This document shows positions 1 through 11,684 of a stretch of DNA of 64,000 bases, piece by piece. The DNA is from Gordionus sp. m RMFG-2023. Taxonomy: Eukaryota; Nematomorpha; Gordioida; Chordodea; Parachordodidae. The notes under the pieces were generated by a model. It was not told where the DNA came from and made no database searches. It saw only the letters and a program-made list of their open reading frames with translations. The stretch is from assembly GCF_954871325.1 (NCBI RefSeq), contig NC_088776.1, positions 29,126,508 to 29,190,507 of the forward strand, written 5' to 3'. Every line of letters begins with the position of its first letter. Position 1 is the stretch's first letter. The translations under genes were made by a program, and so were the position numbers.

Positions 1-290
1 ATTCAAAATTTTTCGCTGTTTCATTCATTGCGATTTAGAATGGGAACCATTGTTTTGGTCTCTAATCATGGAAAAATCCCGTCTCATTATCAAAAATTTA
101 TTATTATATAAATGACAAATTTAAGAACAGAGGGTATCTTTTCTTACAATTTTATTTTCATTTAGCTCTTTCATTCCTTTTCTTTAAATAGTTATATATT
201 TTTTTTAAAAATTTTATATCTTAAGGATATTTCCAAACTCAAAAAATAATAAAAGGTATGCAAACATCATTTGTACAGTAGATAGGTATG

Positions 291-1308
291 CAGGCGCTTA
301 GCTTGCAATTTTCTACCGGGGGTGGGGGGGGAGGGGTGTGAATTTTTTTTAATATTGAATTAATTTTTTTTGAAACATAAAAATTTATTAAAACTAATCA
401 ATATGAAATTTATTAAAACCAATCATATCAAAAATGACCATTTCCAAAGCAATTATATAAAATATAGGAAAATACAAAATATTTAAGAGCGAATATAATA
501 TTGTTAAAAAATATTATAGCTATAATATTTAAATCACAGTAAAATATAGAATTAAAAATTTTATGATGAATTAAAAATTTAATCAAAATATCTATCATAA
601 ATGAAAATTTAATATTGCGATTGCACCAATTTTTCAATAAATTTTGAATTAAATCTCGATGTATATTAAGTAAAACTAGTCCAATCGATCGATTTTAAGA
701 TGTTGTACCAGTATGAAGAAAAGATTTTCATTTGTGTTTCTTATTTGTATTGTTACCAAAACAAACAGTTATTTTATATATCTGGAAAAAACTCCAAAAT
801 ATATTATAAAGTAAGCTTATGGTGTTTCTTGGAGGATTATCGACTAAAATTAATCTTTCATGCCAAGATTTAAATTCTAAATTTAGTGGGTCTTCACATA
901 TATTTATATATTTTGAATTTTGCTAAATACTTATATTTTTCAATATCAAGATTTTTATATCCTCAAAAGTAAATATAGATTATAGTATTTGAAGATTGGA
1001 TATAGCCACTTGATGAATCACAACTCGTTTATTTATTGAGTCAAAAATATATCTAAAAATGGAATAACAATGATTATTGTAGTGTATTCCTTAATTGAGT
1101 TCACGTTAATATTAGAACTATTTGTCGAGGTGTGAATCTCAAAATTATAAAATTTTGTTTTTCTCAACAAACATATAAACTCGTGAAATGATCCATATTA
1201 AATTACAGTTTTTTAGGATATAATATAATAATATTCGCTATTCTCATAGCCTCAACCAAATCCTTATCTTTTTTGAAAAACATTGCATAAAATTGTTTTG
1301 TAACCATT
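291..1308. repeat. Dispersed repeat copy A with hAT-like G-rich terminus
   Basis: Starts with CAGGCGCTTAGCTTGC followed by a long G-rich tract and is AT-rich afterwards. The whole stretch aligns by eye, in the same orientation, with 61743-63510 near the other end of the window. Shared blocks include the TTTTCTAC next to the G tract, the segment near 585-620 and the segment near 805-850. The CAG start and GCGT-like motif resemble hAT termini, but I see no transposase or target duplication, so the class is inferred. The right boundary is where similarity to the other copy stops. Confidence 0.6.
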
Positions 1309-1400
1309 AGCATGGCCGGGCTCTGATTTTTTTTAAAATATTGCCCGGCTCGGTGCGGGTTTTTTATTTACAGGCCGGTGTAGGATTGTGAAAAAAATAC
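1309..1400. repeat. GC-rich hAT-type subterminal remnant
   Basis: A short patch with CCGGGC, GCCCGG and GGCCGG blocks separated by T-runs, in otherwise AT-rich DNA. It resembles the subterminal repeats of the CAGAGACCTGC hAT family seen at 30211-31653 and 40697-42201. Probably a decayed end of that or a related family; no boundary could be fixed. Confidence 0.35.
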
Positions 1401-1690
1401 CCTTTGTAGCTTCAATACCGTATTGATATTAGCATTATAGATTCAATACGATAGTGATATTTTGGTATTGTAGAATCAATATCGTATTGATTTTTAAGAG
1501 ATGTTTTCATCGCTTCAAATAAATATTGGCGGCCATTAAAATTGTAAAATATTTATTAATATATATTTATTCATCGCTTCGAATATATTGGCGGCCATTA
1601 AAATTGTAAAATATTTATTATTATATATTCATAGCTTCAAAAATATTGGACTCATTTTTGATTTGTAAAAAATTTATTAATAGATTAGTT
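1400..1690. repeat. Short tandem repeats, about 61-bp unit
   Basis: From about 1508 a unit containing TTGGCGGCCATTAAAATTG is present twice, and a third, diverged copy starts near 1630. Just before it, 1402-1500 holds several copies of a TTCAATAC-GTATTGAT motif. No coding content is visible. From 1690 to 2224 I see only AT-rich sequence with nothing recognisable. Confidence 0.6.
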
Positions 1691-3195
1691 TTAAATATAT
1701 TTAAATGATTATAAAAATGATTTTCTATTCATTTATATAATTTTTTCAGGGAAATTTTACAATTCTTGAAATCTTATATAATTTTTATTTGTTTACTCAT
1801 TATTTGTAATAATTTTCTTCTTATGGTTAAAATTATATTGTTTATTCAACTCCATCCTGCAGAAAATTCTAAATAAATACAATGTATACAAGTTTTCTTC
1901 ATTTGCCATCATATTATTGGGATCTCGCCTTTAAATTTTAATAGACAAAAGCGCAAGCTAATATTAGACAAATGAGGGTTTCTGTTACGTCAAAGGATCT
2001 CAATCAATATCTATAGCTCTGTTTATGTTTTAATCGATTCCTTGGCTTCGTCATTTTATTTTTTAGATGCATAAATAATTATATTTTTAGCTGATTAAAA
2101 TTTAACACTAATATTTATGACATACAAAAATTTTTATGTAGAAATTTATAAAATAAAATTTAAAATCAAATCTTAATGTTTTAAATTACTCTTTTTAACT
2201 GAAACAACTATTTTTCTTTGTATATGTCGTGATTTTTAAAGAGATCAAAACTATCCGGGATCATCACGGGTTTTAAAGGAATCTACTAAAAAATTAAGGT
2301 TTTAAGTTAAGGAATGATAATAAAGTACTATCACGATTTAATCGTGATAAAGAAGAATCTTATTTTAAAAAGCGTTTTATACACGTTTCGTTTCGTTTTA
2401 TTTCCTTTTATTTTTATTGTTATTTATTAATTTTCAATGTTGTTTTTTTTGGCCTTATAAAATAAGATATGTCTAATATAGAATATCAATCGATAGCTAA
2501 TCAAAAGATCTATTCAACTGGAGGTCACCCCCTTAATGGGTGAGTCTAGGTCTGGGGGGGGGGGGTGGAAGGGTGAGGAATATTTTTATCAAAATAAAAT
2601 ATCGATATGGGTATCAAATAATAGATAACTTTAATATCTTTTGACTGAAAGTCTTCATTCTTGGTCTTGATGGGTATGATTTTGTCTGGGAGGACGATAG
2701 AAGGGGGAAGGATGGGGGCAAAAAAATATTTTTTTCTGATATGGGTATCAAATAAAAGGTAATTAAAATATTTTTATATTGTAATATAAATAATCACTTA
2801 TAGAGGGCGGGTTTAGGTCTTGGGGAGTCAGGAATTTTTTTATCAACACAAAATATCGATATGGGTATCAAATAAAAGCTTATTTAAATATCTAAGACCT
2901 AGACCCGCCCTCTATGAGTGATTATTATTATTAAAAATTACTTTTATTTGATACCCATATCAAAAAAAATTATTTTTTACACCCCCCCCCCCCCTCCCTC
3001 TCAATCCACCATCCAGACCAAGTCATACCCATCAAGACAAAAAATGAATACTTTCAATCTAAAGATATTTGAATTAGCTCTTATTTGATATCTATATAGA
3101 TATTTTGTGTTGATAAAAATATTCCTGACCCCCCCATGACCTAGACACACCTTCTATGAGTGAATATTATTATTACAAAAAAAATATTTTAATTA

Positions 3196-4642
3196 GGGGA
3201 GACCAGAGTAAAGCGATTGAAGGGGGAACAATGTTAACGCGAATAACTTTTTAATCCTCGAGCACAAAGATTTTAAATTTGGTGTGAAGATGTATTTTTA
3301 TATCTAGTTTCTTACCTATGTTCATCTTTTAACCTACTTGGTTTTATATATTTTGTCAAAAAACTGTTTTTTACCCATAAAATATAAAAATCATTCTTTA
3401 GTATATTTTGCTTTTAGTAAAATATACATAACCTCAGGATTCAAAATTTGGCACACATGTTCTTTAATGTATTAGCTATAAAATAAAATTTATCTGACAT
3501 CTATAGATATACTAGAAGTCAGGCAATAACGATATTTATAATATATGCCACCTTAAGGTAAAGCTGTTATGGGTAAAATGATTAATATATATAATCACAT
3601 TAATTTTTTCATTCATTCATTTATTATAATAATGAGAAATTATAAAAGAAAAACCATATTCAGAATAAAGCGGATATACATCATGTATAGGATCTATATA
3701 CTAGTGAATATACTTGGTGCACGCCCAACTCCTGGTGGGTGATGAAATTGCACTTCGTGCAATTTCTAGGCGTGGTAATGAATGAATATTCAGAGATGTA
3801 TGTATAAAAGATGAAGCCATAAAATATAAAATAACAAATAATACTTCATTAATTTTTCTGCTAAAAAATATAATATACCTTATACAACGTTAAAAATGGA
3901 TTAAAAGTTCAGATCATCATAAACAAATATTTACAAATGAAGAAGAATTTAGATCGTGTGACTACATATTAAAAGCAAATTAATATTTGATTTGATTATT
4001 AAAATTATGAAATTATTTCAATTTAGCATTACTAATAAAGTTACCAAATTAATATTATTGAATTGAGCATTATTAAAATTATGAAATACAATATATATTT
4101 GAATTGAGCATTTTTATTAAAGTTACCAAATTAATATTGATATTTGAATTGAGAATTATTAAAATTAAGAATACAATATATATATTTCAATTGAACATTT
4201 TTATTTAAGTTACCAAATTAATATTGATATTTGAATTTAGCATTATTAAAATTATGATATATATCATTTTAAGTCTATAGAACTGGTATTGGTAATTATT
4301 AAAATGAAACATGTCCTTATTGTATTGATTAGTTTGTAAATAAAAATCATAAATATATCTTAGATTTGTAATATTTGTTAAATAAAACAATAGATATGTG
4401 TCAAATTTTATTTTACCAACGTGCTTATCTATTTTACCCTGAACCCAGGGTAAAATGGCTAAAATGAGTAGTTTGACATAACTAATCATAGCTCCTAGAA
4501 TATTATAGATAGAGGGCTACACTTTTTTTTTATCTTGTGAATGAGGGATGGGGAGACACATTGATCTATAATTTGTTGTGTACTCTTGTTTAAAATTTTA
4601 TGGTAAATATGCAAAATGCCTATCATTTTACCCTGGTCTTCC
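3196..4642. mobile_element. TA/TTA-targeting MITE (pogo or PIF/Harbinger type)
   Basis: Ends are GGGGAGACCAGAGTAAA on the left and, inverted, GGAAGACCAGGGTAAAATG on the right, flanked by TTA on both sides. The empty site can be read from the neighbouring arm repeat (AGGTAATTAAAATATT), which supports a TTA or TA duplication. Subterminal GGGTAAAATG motifs recur near 3570 and 4450. About 1.45 kb, no transposase. GGGGA termini with TA also occur on the pogo element at 36854, but a 3-bp TTA duplication would fit PIF/Harbinger, so the superfamily is open. Confidence 0.55.
3716..3778. other. GC-balanced structured block with perfect hairpin
   Basis: Contains a 10-bp perfect stem (GAAATTGCAC / GTGCAATTTC) with a TTC loop, enclosed by a second complementary pair CACGCC / GGCGTG, with a weaker third helix possible in between. 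This gives a potential three-way junction of about 60 nt inside a MITE. The base composition differs from the AT-rich surroundings. I know no family to assign it to. Confidence 0.4.
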
Positions 4643-5739
4643 TTACCTTTTATTTGATACCCATATCAAAAAAAATTATTTTTTACACCCCTCCCCCCTC
4701 CATCTACCTCCCAGACCAAGTCATACCCATCAAGACCAAGAATGAAGACTTTCAGTCAAAAGATATTAAAGTTATCTATTATTTGATACCCTATTTTGTT
4801 TGATAAAAGTGTGATTGACCTCCAATTGAATAGATATTTTGATTAGCTATCGATTGATACCCTATATTAGACATATCTTATTTCATAAGGCCAAAAAAAC
4901 AACATTGAAAATAAATAAATAACAATTAATTTTAAAAAAATAAAGCAAAACGCGTTTTAAATTAAGATTCTTCTATATCATGGTTCAAACGTGATAATAA
5001 CGTACAGTTCTTTATCCTTTAAATAATTGAATTCTTAAAGGGATCCCTTTAAAACTCATGATGATCCCGGATAGTTCTGACCCCTTTAAAAATTAAGACA
5101 TATAGTATAAATTGTATTTTCTTTTTATCACCATTTTACACTTTCTATATTTTCTTTTATTCAGCGACTTTCATTAAAAAAAACTTTTTTTATATTTGAT
5201 ACTTTTTATTTATTTAAAAAATGATAAAACACTAAAATATTAAAACAAGTATAAAAATATGTAAAATTACTAGTGTTAAACTATCTAACTTTAGTCAACT
5301 ATAAAACAGTGTAGCCATGTATTGAATCAAAAATCTTCCAAATCCATCTTAAAATTGAGACTCAACTTAGAAGCTTAATTTATTTTTTTAGGCTAAATGC
5401 TTGACTAAGCCACAATAGAGATGGTCAATAGGTAATTTAACAACACTAAAAATTACTAAATAAATATTATATATTATTAATATCGACTTAATTTAATAAT
5501 GAATATGTACCTAAAAAACAAATATAATTGTGTTTAAAAATTTCTAGTTGGAGTTTTTGTTTAAGAAATAAGGATTCGCGATTTTCTTTTGCTATGTTAA
5601 AATTTTTTAAAAAAATGTGTAGATTGTAAAAAATAGCCATTAGTTAATATGACTATTGGCTGAAATATAAAGTTATTTAATTTTGAATATTTTTTTATTT
5701 TTTTATTTTCCCCATAAGTAAGAGGGTTTTAAAAAATTG

Positions 5740-6195
5740 ATGAAGGAAAGGAGAAGACGCAGGTTGCATCCCAGATAAGGGATTTCCCATTGGACCAGGG
5801 GGTGCAGGTTAAACGGTCGGGTCTGAAGCCGTCCTGTAATGAGAGGTTGGTAGGTTTAAGGATGTTGGATATTTTAGCCTTATTAAAAGCGTTATGAATG
5901 ATTTAAAGGTATAATAAAATTTTTATAATAATTTTTAACACTCTTATAAAAAATATATAAATAGAGGTGTAAAAAATCGCAAAATGGGTTGAATTAATAA
6001 TTTGTTAAATTTTCGTATTTTTTTATTGTAAACGGATTTGTATTAATATTTGCTGGGAATGTTGAAATGGAAGTAAAATACAAATGGATTTCCCAGAGCC
6101 CATGTAATTTTGGTCAGAGCGTCTAGTCTTAATTTGGCATCTGTTGACAAATTGGTTGGTTTAAGCAAGTTAGGGAGAGGCTGCGAGATTATCTA
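5740..6195 (-). pseudogene. Non-LTR retrotransposon remnants, C-terminal motif twice
   Basis: On the minus strand, 5740-5880 reads LKPTNLSLQDGFRPDRLTC followed by TPWSNGKSLIWDAT. This matches the RPDG-T-PW-G-L-WD-T block found near the C-terminus of a widespread group of invertebrate reverse-transcriptase proteins. A diverged second copy (LLKPTNLS...ITWALGNP) lies at 6075-6190 in the same direction, so the motif is duplicated about 300 bp apart. Both are too short and decayed to be functional. From 5106 to 5740 nothing else is recognisable, and the first SOD exon was not found here. Confidence 0.5.
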
Positions 6196-6832
6196 TTTAA
6201 ACAAATAAAAACCTTTATATTCAAAGATTGCTACATTTTTTTTCATAATTGCTGAAAGAATATAAATTAAAGTGAAAATAATAATAATGATTATTAGTTT
6301 ATTTGTGAGTCATTAAGTTTTCTTGTTTATTTTAAATATTTATCGATAGTGTTTGTTTATAAATTAATTAATTTTGAATAAATTGAAAAATATCCTCTTA
6401 TTTTATGTAATAAATGGTACTTTATTTATATTTTTAGGTATTAAATAAAAATTTAATCATTATGATACCAATTTAATTTTTAACTAAATATATGTTTGTC
6501 CAAGCCAGCTACATTTTTATTATATCTTCTAATGCTACTCTTTTACTAAATTTTTGGTTTCAGTTAGATTTAATTCATTTATTAGCATCTCAAATATTTT
6601 ATATTAACTCCTTATCATACATAGCCAGGGATTTTTTTAAAATATCGATAATTTTATTATTAGTATAAAGAGGCCATTTTCTTATAAATATAACATTCCT
6701 GCATCAAAATGCTATGAATGATTAGTGTCGCGTGCTTCCATATTAAGTTGAAATATTGGTTTGATATCTTATAAAAATAATTTAGTTAATATACAAAAGT
6801 AAATAAATTAAAATTAAAAAAATTTTTTTTAG

Positions 6833-7382
6833 GATAATGGAAGTGTTACCTTAGATGGTTATATCAAAGGATTAACCCCAGGATTACATGGTTTTCACGT
6901 TCATCAATATGGAAATTTAAGCAGAGGTTTGAAAACGTAAAATTTAGAAAATAAAATATTTTTGCATATTCTAGAATGCCTTGCCTCTGGAATACACTTT
7001 AATCCCACTGGTTTGACTCATGGAAGCCCTGATTCCCTTATTAGGTAATTTTTTATCCTATGTTAATATTTTGGATCTTAAATGTAGACATGTAGGGGAT
7101 TTGGGAAACATCGAAGCAAGTCAAAGCGGAGAAGCTAAAATAAATATAAAAGATAACATAATTAGTTTAGATCCAGCTAGCCGTTTTTCAATCTTAAATC
7201 GAGCTATAGTGGTAAAAATTTTAAATCAAACTATCATGAATCCTCAAATAATTTTTCACTTTTATCTTACATCTATTTAGGTTCATAAAAATAAAGACGA
7301 TTTGGGAAAAGGTGGCAATGAAGAAAGTTTAAAAACAGGAAATGCGGGAGACCGAATTGATTGCTGCATTATCACCAGATAA
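6833..7382 (+). CDS. SOD1-like: Cu/Zn superoxide dismutase, 3' exons
   Basis: Converts superoxide to hydrogen peroxide and oxygen. Four exons join in frame with GT-AG introns: 6833-6926, 6975-7044, 7088-7211 and 7281-7382, ending in TAA. The introns are 48, 43 and 69 bp. The product shows [10 protein letters not shown] (two copper ligand histidines), HFNP (bridging histidine), the zinc ligands in THGS and HVGDLGN, the last copper histidine in [10 protein letters not shown], the GKGGNEES and GNAGDR loop with the active-site arginine, and the two disulfide cysteines (CLASG, DCC). All metal ligands are therefore kept. The reading begins at [20 protein letters not shown], so roughly the first 20-25 residues, expected on an upstream exon ending in phase 0, are missing. 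I could not find that exon in 5100-6832. Cytosolic versus extracellular type cannot be decided without it. Confidence 0.88.
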
Positions 7383-7413
7383 ACAATTTTTTTAATTTAT
7401 TTTTATTCTGATT

Positions 7414-7419
7414 AATAAA
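7414..7419 (+). terminator. Candidate polyadenylation signal of the SOD gene
   Basis: AATAAA lies about 30 nt after the TAA stop of the SOD reading frame, a normal spacing for a short 3' UTR. The motif is frequent by chance in such AT-rich DNA, so this is only positional support. Confidence 0.4.
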
Positions 7420-8439
7420 ATATATTAAAGATTGTAAAATATGTAAAATATTTTATAGCATATCATTCTTAGATCCTTTAAAATTAAACTATCATTTTGA
7501 GATCAATTATATGATTAATAAGTTATTAACTTTTAAAATATTCGATATTTAATTATTCAAAATTTAAGAAATAAATTAAAATTTTTAAAGATAATTATAT
7601 AAATTATGAAAAATATCAATTACACAGGGCAAGTGAATTCAGCTTCAAGCAATATGACATCCATTGCCAATTCTATTTTCCTTCTCTTTGTTCTTTTATT
7701 ATTTACAAAAACATGTGATATATAAACATCGATATTGACCCCAGAAAAATTTATTAAATAACTTTAAATTCAACAAAATGTATAACTATTTATTTTTAAT
7801 TTGATTATGATGATATTATTATTTTATATAAATCAAAAAATAAAAAAAATTAAATAGAATATTATATAGTTTATTCAAAATAAGTAATTCAAAATTTTAT
7901 AGTAAATTGAATGCGTAACCAAAATTTGGAGAGGGAGCACCATTGGGTGGGGTTTTTCCTATAAATTTTATTGGGGGGTTCTAAGTAGGGTTGCCAGATT
8001 CATTCAAACAAAAAGCGGGAGAATTTAACCATAATTCAAAAAAGATTATAAATAATATTAATTTTTTAAGATCGTATATAATTTTTTTTAATATAAATTG
8101 ATAGATACTATTTAAAACATCCGCACATATTTTTATTCATATTTTTTAGAAGATTATGTTATTATTAACTCTTTGGAATATGCAGAAACGAGTTATTATT
8201 AAATTTTTATTCTTTGTTACATATTCCTTAAAATCTTTACAGGTAAAAAGTTTTTATGGGGGCTTTTCCCGCATAATTCCTATTTTCCCCGCCGGGTTTT
8301 ATATTAATTTCTTACATTTTTTAATTGAAATTTGCGAACTCTGTCTGAATTTCATATTTTGTCATTTATTATGCATACAAATGAAAGTAAAAAAATACAA
8401 TACATAAATTCCCTACTCACTAAAATCATTCGAAACTTC
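7420..8439. other. AT-rich interval with repeat fragments
   Basis: No gene seen. At 7920-7990 a GGGTGGGG / ATAAATTTTATTGGGG block resembles segments at 18485-18575 and 27780-27870, so it is a small dispersed repeat end. At 7985-8300 there are short GCGGGAG and CCCGCCGGG patches of the kind that mark hAT-like termini here. No boundaries could be set. Confidence 0.4.
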
Positions 8440-9180
8440 CATCAAATCTCCTGCTGAAGAGATCCTTAATCTCCGCTTCAATCATAATTCATGGTTACAA
8501 GCATCACTTCTATGCAAGCTCGGGGGTATGGGGTTACACTCACCTCTAACTCTTTCCATTAGTAGATTCATCGCTTCACGTCTTTCATCTGACTCACACA
8601 TTAGCTAGCTCTCTCACTTTTCTGGCCCCTTATTATCTGAAACCCAAGTTGTCCCAAACACTCCACGTCTCTTCTTATGTTCACAAAGAGATTGGGATAC
8701 TCTACTTAACCCATCACTTATCTAAAATCGAGCCTTTACGGTGACGATCTCGCAATTTTTCACCAATTGAACCAAGGATCTGATTACGAGTTTATTGAAA
8801 CCATACCCTCTGCAATGATATCATATTACGTTCCCTCAAATCCGCAGGCATTCTATTTAGACTTGAACCAACCCGGCATTTTAGAACCAATGGAAAGCGT
8901 CCTAATGGAATGTCCTTATCATAGAATCAGCTCCTGGTTTGAGACTTCTCCTGCATTGATCCAAACGCACCATCTAACCACAACGTTGACGCCCTCGTTC
9001 TTGCAGAATTCCGTAAAATCACCTAATACAGTTTCAAATACTCTTCTCTATTATTCATACCCATCGCCTCCTCCATTCTCACCACCTTCGATAACAAAGT
9101 TCTATGTTTTTTTTAAGATTTAGGCAAACGGATTCGTGAAAAACCGATCAGCCTAAGGAATCTCTTTTCTTCAAAGACTT
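8440..9180 (+). pseudogene. Non-LTR retrotransposon fragment, RT C-terminal region
   Basis: From about 8454 the + strand reads EEILNLRFNHNSWLQASL then LCKLGGMGLHSPLTLSISRF and IASRLSS before a stop. QASLxxxxGGxGLxS is the hallmark of the region downstream of the reverse-transcriptase domain in a common group of invertebrate retroelement proteins. Further in-frame pieces up to about 9180 are broken by stops. A 118-codon open stretch at 8767-9123 lies in this fragment and is not an independent gene. GC content is higher than the surroundings, consistent with an insertion. It may be the same family as the minus-strand remnants at 5740-6195. Confidence 0.55.
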
Positions 9181-11640
9181 GCTGCCGCCATTATTCGCTC
9201 TAACTATCTAAGTTTTATCTCTTCCATTGAATAATCTTCCATGTCTATGCTTTCCTTCTTCCCTTCTCTTTCCTAGTTTACATTCTTTTGACCCTTATCC
9301 TTTTTCATAAATTAAATATTTAAATTATATTTTTCCCTTTATAATTTTATATTAGAAAAAATTAATTATATGCTATTACCTTTTGTCTACATATTTTATC
9401 AGCTACTAATCAAATAAAGCAACCAATAACAGGAAAATAAAAATTTCTAAAAATAATATTTTTTAATACAAAATATTTCTCTATTTATTACAATATTAAA
9501 AAATTTCGATTACGGATATAAAAATATTTTGCGTCTAAAGAATTACAAGTGATAAAAAATATTAATACACTGCCTTAATTGATAATGGTTTTTGAAAACA
9601 GCACAAGGCAATATAATTCTTAGCAACCTACATTGAAAAAAGGCCATGAAATTTAAATAAGGTTGTGTTACCATTCTAGACAAGACAAATAAGGAAAAAT
9701 TTATAGGCTAACAAAATCATTTCTTGAAGAATAGAATAAAACGACTATCCCGAATCATAAAACTATATGGTGGTTCGAGTTTCCTCTTAAATAACATTAT
9801 GGAAGCTAAATAAGTAATCGAGAAAATTATTGTGAGATATAAAATTTCTAAAAGATTAGCTCCCATTTTTAATGATATATAAACGACTAGACAGTTGACT
9901 ATTTTTGCTTATCTAAATATTGCAATAAAATTGCTCTTAGCAGCAGTAGTAATAATCTTAAATTATATAGTGACACAAATAATAGATGCTGGTTAGCCTG
10001 CAGGCATGTCCATGATGTTCACGATGTAAACTTATATCAGAATTTATTATGTTAGACAAATTGATAAAACAAAAACACTAAAAATCTTTAGAAGAAATAA
10101 TTATGCAAATATATTAAAGCTTTGAGTTATTTACATGGTTATGATGCAATATTAGAAATGAATAAGGACCAGAGGGATTATATAAATTATTGTCGCACCA
10201 CCTCTAGTTGGTATATTATGTCTTAAAATAATAGTAGTTTGAAATATCAAAAATATATTCGTATTAATTTAACTCAAAACTGTTTTTTAAAGAAGAAAAA
10301 AATAGCTTTCCTAAAAACACATTAAAAAAAGGAGAAAGGAAAAAAGATATCTAAAAATGATTACATCCATAGTGAGATTAATAATTAGATGTTTAATTTT
10401 AAATAATACTTTTTTATTAAAATAAATAGAAGCTGTTAAAGAATTGAATGCAAATTATTACTTATATTCATTATCAAAAGCATTGATTAGTAAATTTTAT
10501 TAAAACATAACAGTAATATATTCTATAACTGTCAGATATGTCTGTAAAAGTACCTAATATTTTGTAACCACATTATATAATAGAGGATTATCAACAATAT
10601 GTTAATATTTGTATCATTATTTGTTATCCATGAAATAAAAATAAATGTTTTTGTACTATGACCAATTAAAATTATATCTAAAAAAATAAATTGTTGTTTA
10701 TTATATTGGGTTATTGTTGTTTTTCAGATAAATTTAGTGAATTATTTATCAAAGAATTTGATAAGGGGTTATCTATATCTTTATGTTAAGTAAAAAAATG
10801 CTATCTATTTAAATTACAAAAATGCCATTCAATACTAATGAAACTTATATGCAATTTATTTACATATTTTTTTGTTTTTCTTGCAATCTAAATTTAGGCT
10901 AATTTTTTTAAAAAATTGATGTCTACATTTTGTAGGTTACTGAAATCTATTTTTTGAATCAAAATATATTTCTTTATAAAAAATATTACTGTACATAAGA
11001 CTAAATTTAACATTAAAAAATCCCAAACTAGGTTCAGGCCCACAATATTTAGAAAAACTTTCCAAGCATCCAAGATCTTAATAATTTCAAAAAAAATTTT
11101 ATCAAGCCCAGCTATATCCCTGATAATTTTGAAAACCAAGCCAATATTGAGTTTGAGGAATATTTTGCCCAGTCCAACCCATAATGATTTTGAAAAATTT
11201 TTTTCAAGCCTGGAGATATTAAATTTCTAATTAAAGGGGAAATCTCTGATTTACCAATTAGTCTAAGGGTTAACTCCTAGTATACATACAAAATAAATAC
11301 GTGAATTCAATAAGGGAAACTGCGAAAGCCTAGGCAACCCACTTATCAGAGAATCAAGACAAAATCAGGTCTCACTTAATATTATTATATGAAATAACAA
11401 ATTTTACCTCGTATTATTGTAAAAAACTCCAAAAATTAATTATAGAGAAAAATATGGATTAAAATTGCCTTCACTACAACAATTCTAACAATTTATTTTT
11501 TATAATGATTAATGTTTGCATCAGTATTTGTTATCCATGAAATAAAAATAAATGATTCTTATACTTTTTTATAATATGATCAAGGTTATAATTATATTTG
11601 GATTTTATAAATTTATAAAATGCTTTTATAAAAAAAAAAA
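9181..11640. other. AT-rich interval without a recognisable gene
   Basis: No supported coding region. Two direct-repeat blocks share TTTGTTATCCATGAAATAAA (near 10620 and 11530), about 90 bp each and diverged. The stretch 11030-11230 holds repeated AAGCCC/AGGCCC blocks separated by A or T runs, a pattern like a decayed hAT subterminal region. Nothing else stands out. Confidence 0.4.
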
Positions 11641-11684
11641 TCTTAATGATGATGGATCTTTATAAAATATTAATGAAACTGGTT

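Larger units (their letters stand above)
2225..5105. mobile_element. Foldback-like element with long inverted arms
   Basis: The segment 2225-2540 recurs inverted at 4803-5105, including the ATCCGGGATCATCA block, the TTTGGCCTTATAAAATAAG block and the GATAGCTAATCAAAA block. Inside the left arm, 2595-2880 is itself repeated inverted at 2895-3170, and a matching inverted piece lies at 4645-4800. A recurrent motif is GATATGGGTATCAAATAA. Several G or C runs mark the sub-repeat junctions. Multi-block arms of this kind are typical of foldback elements. No transposase is visible. A separate element (3196-4642) has inserted into the structure. Confidence 0.6.

Noticed and set aside
3716-3778. Hammerhead ribozyme
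   Set aside because: The TGATGA is preceded by G rather than the needed C, and no GAAA follows the second stem.
7020-7280. 86-codon frame as a stand-alone small protein
   Set aside because: It is part of SOD exons 2-3 read through an intron. The spliced reading gives the known SOD motifs.
8767-9123. Independent 118-codon gene
   Set aside because: It lies inside a decayed retroelement fragment and its only support is the open frame in a locally less AT-rich stretch.
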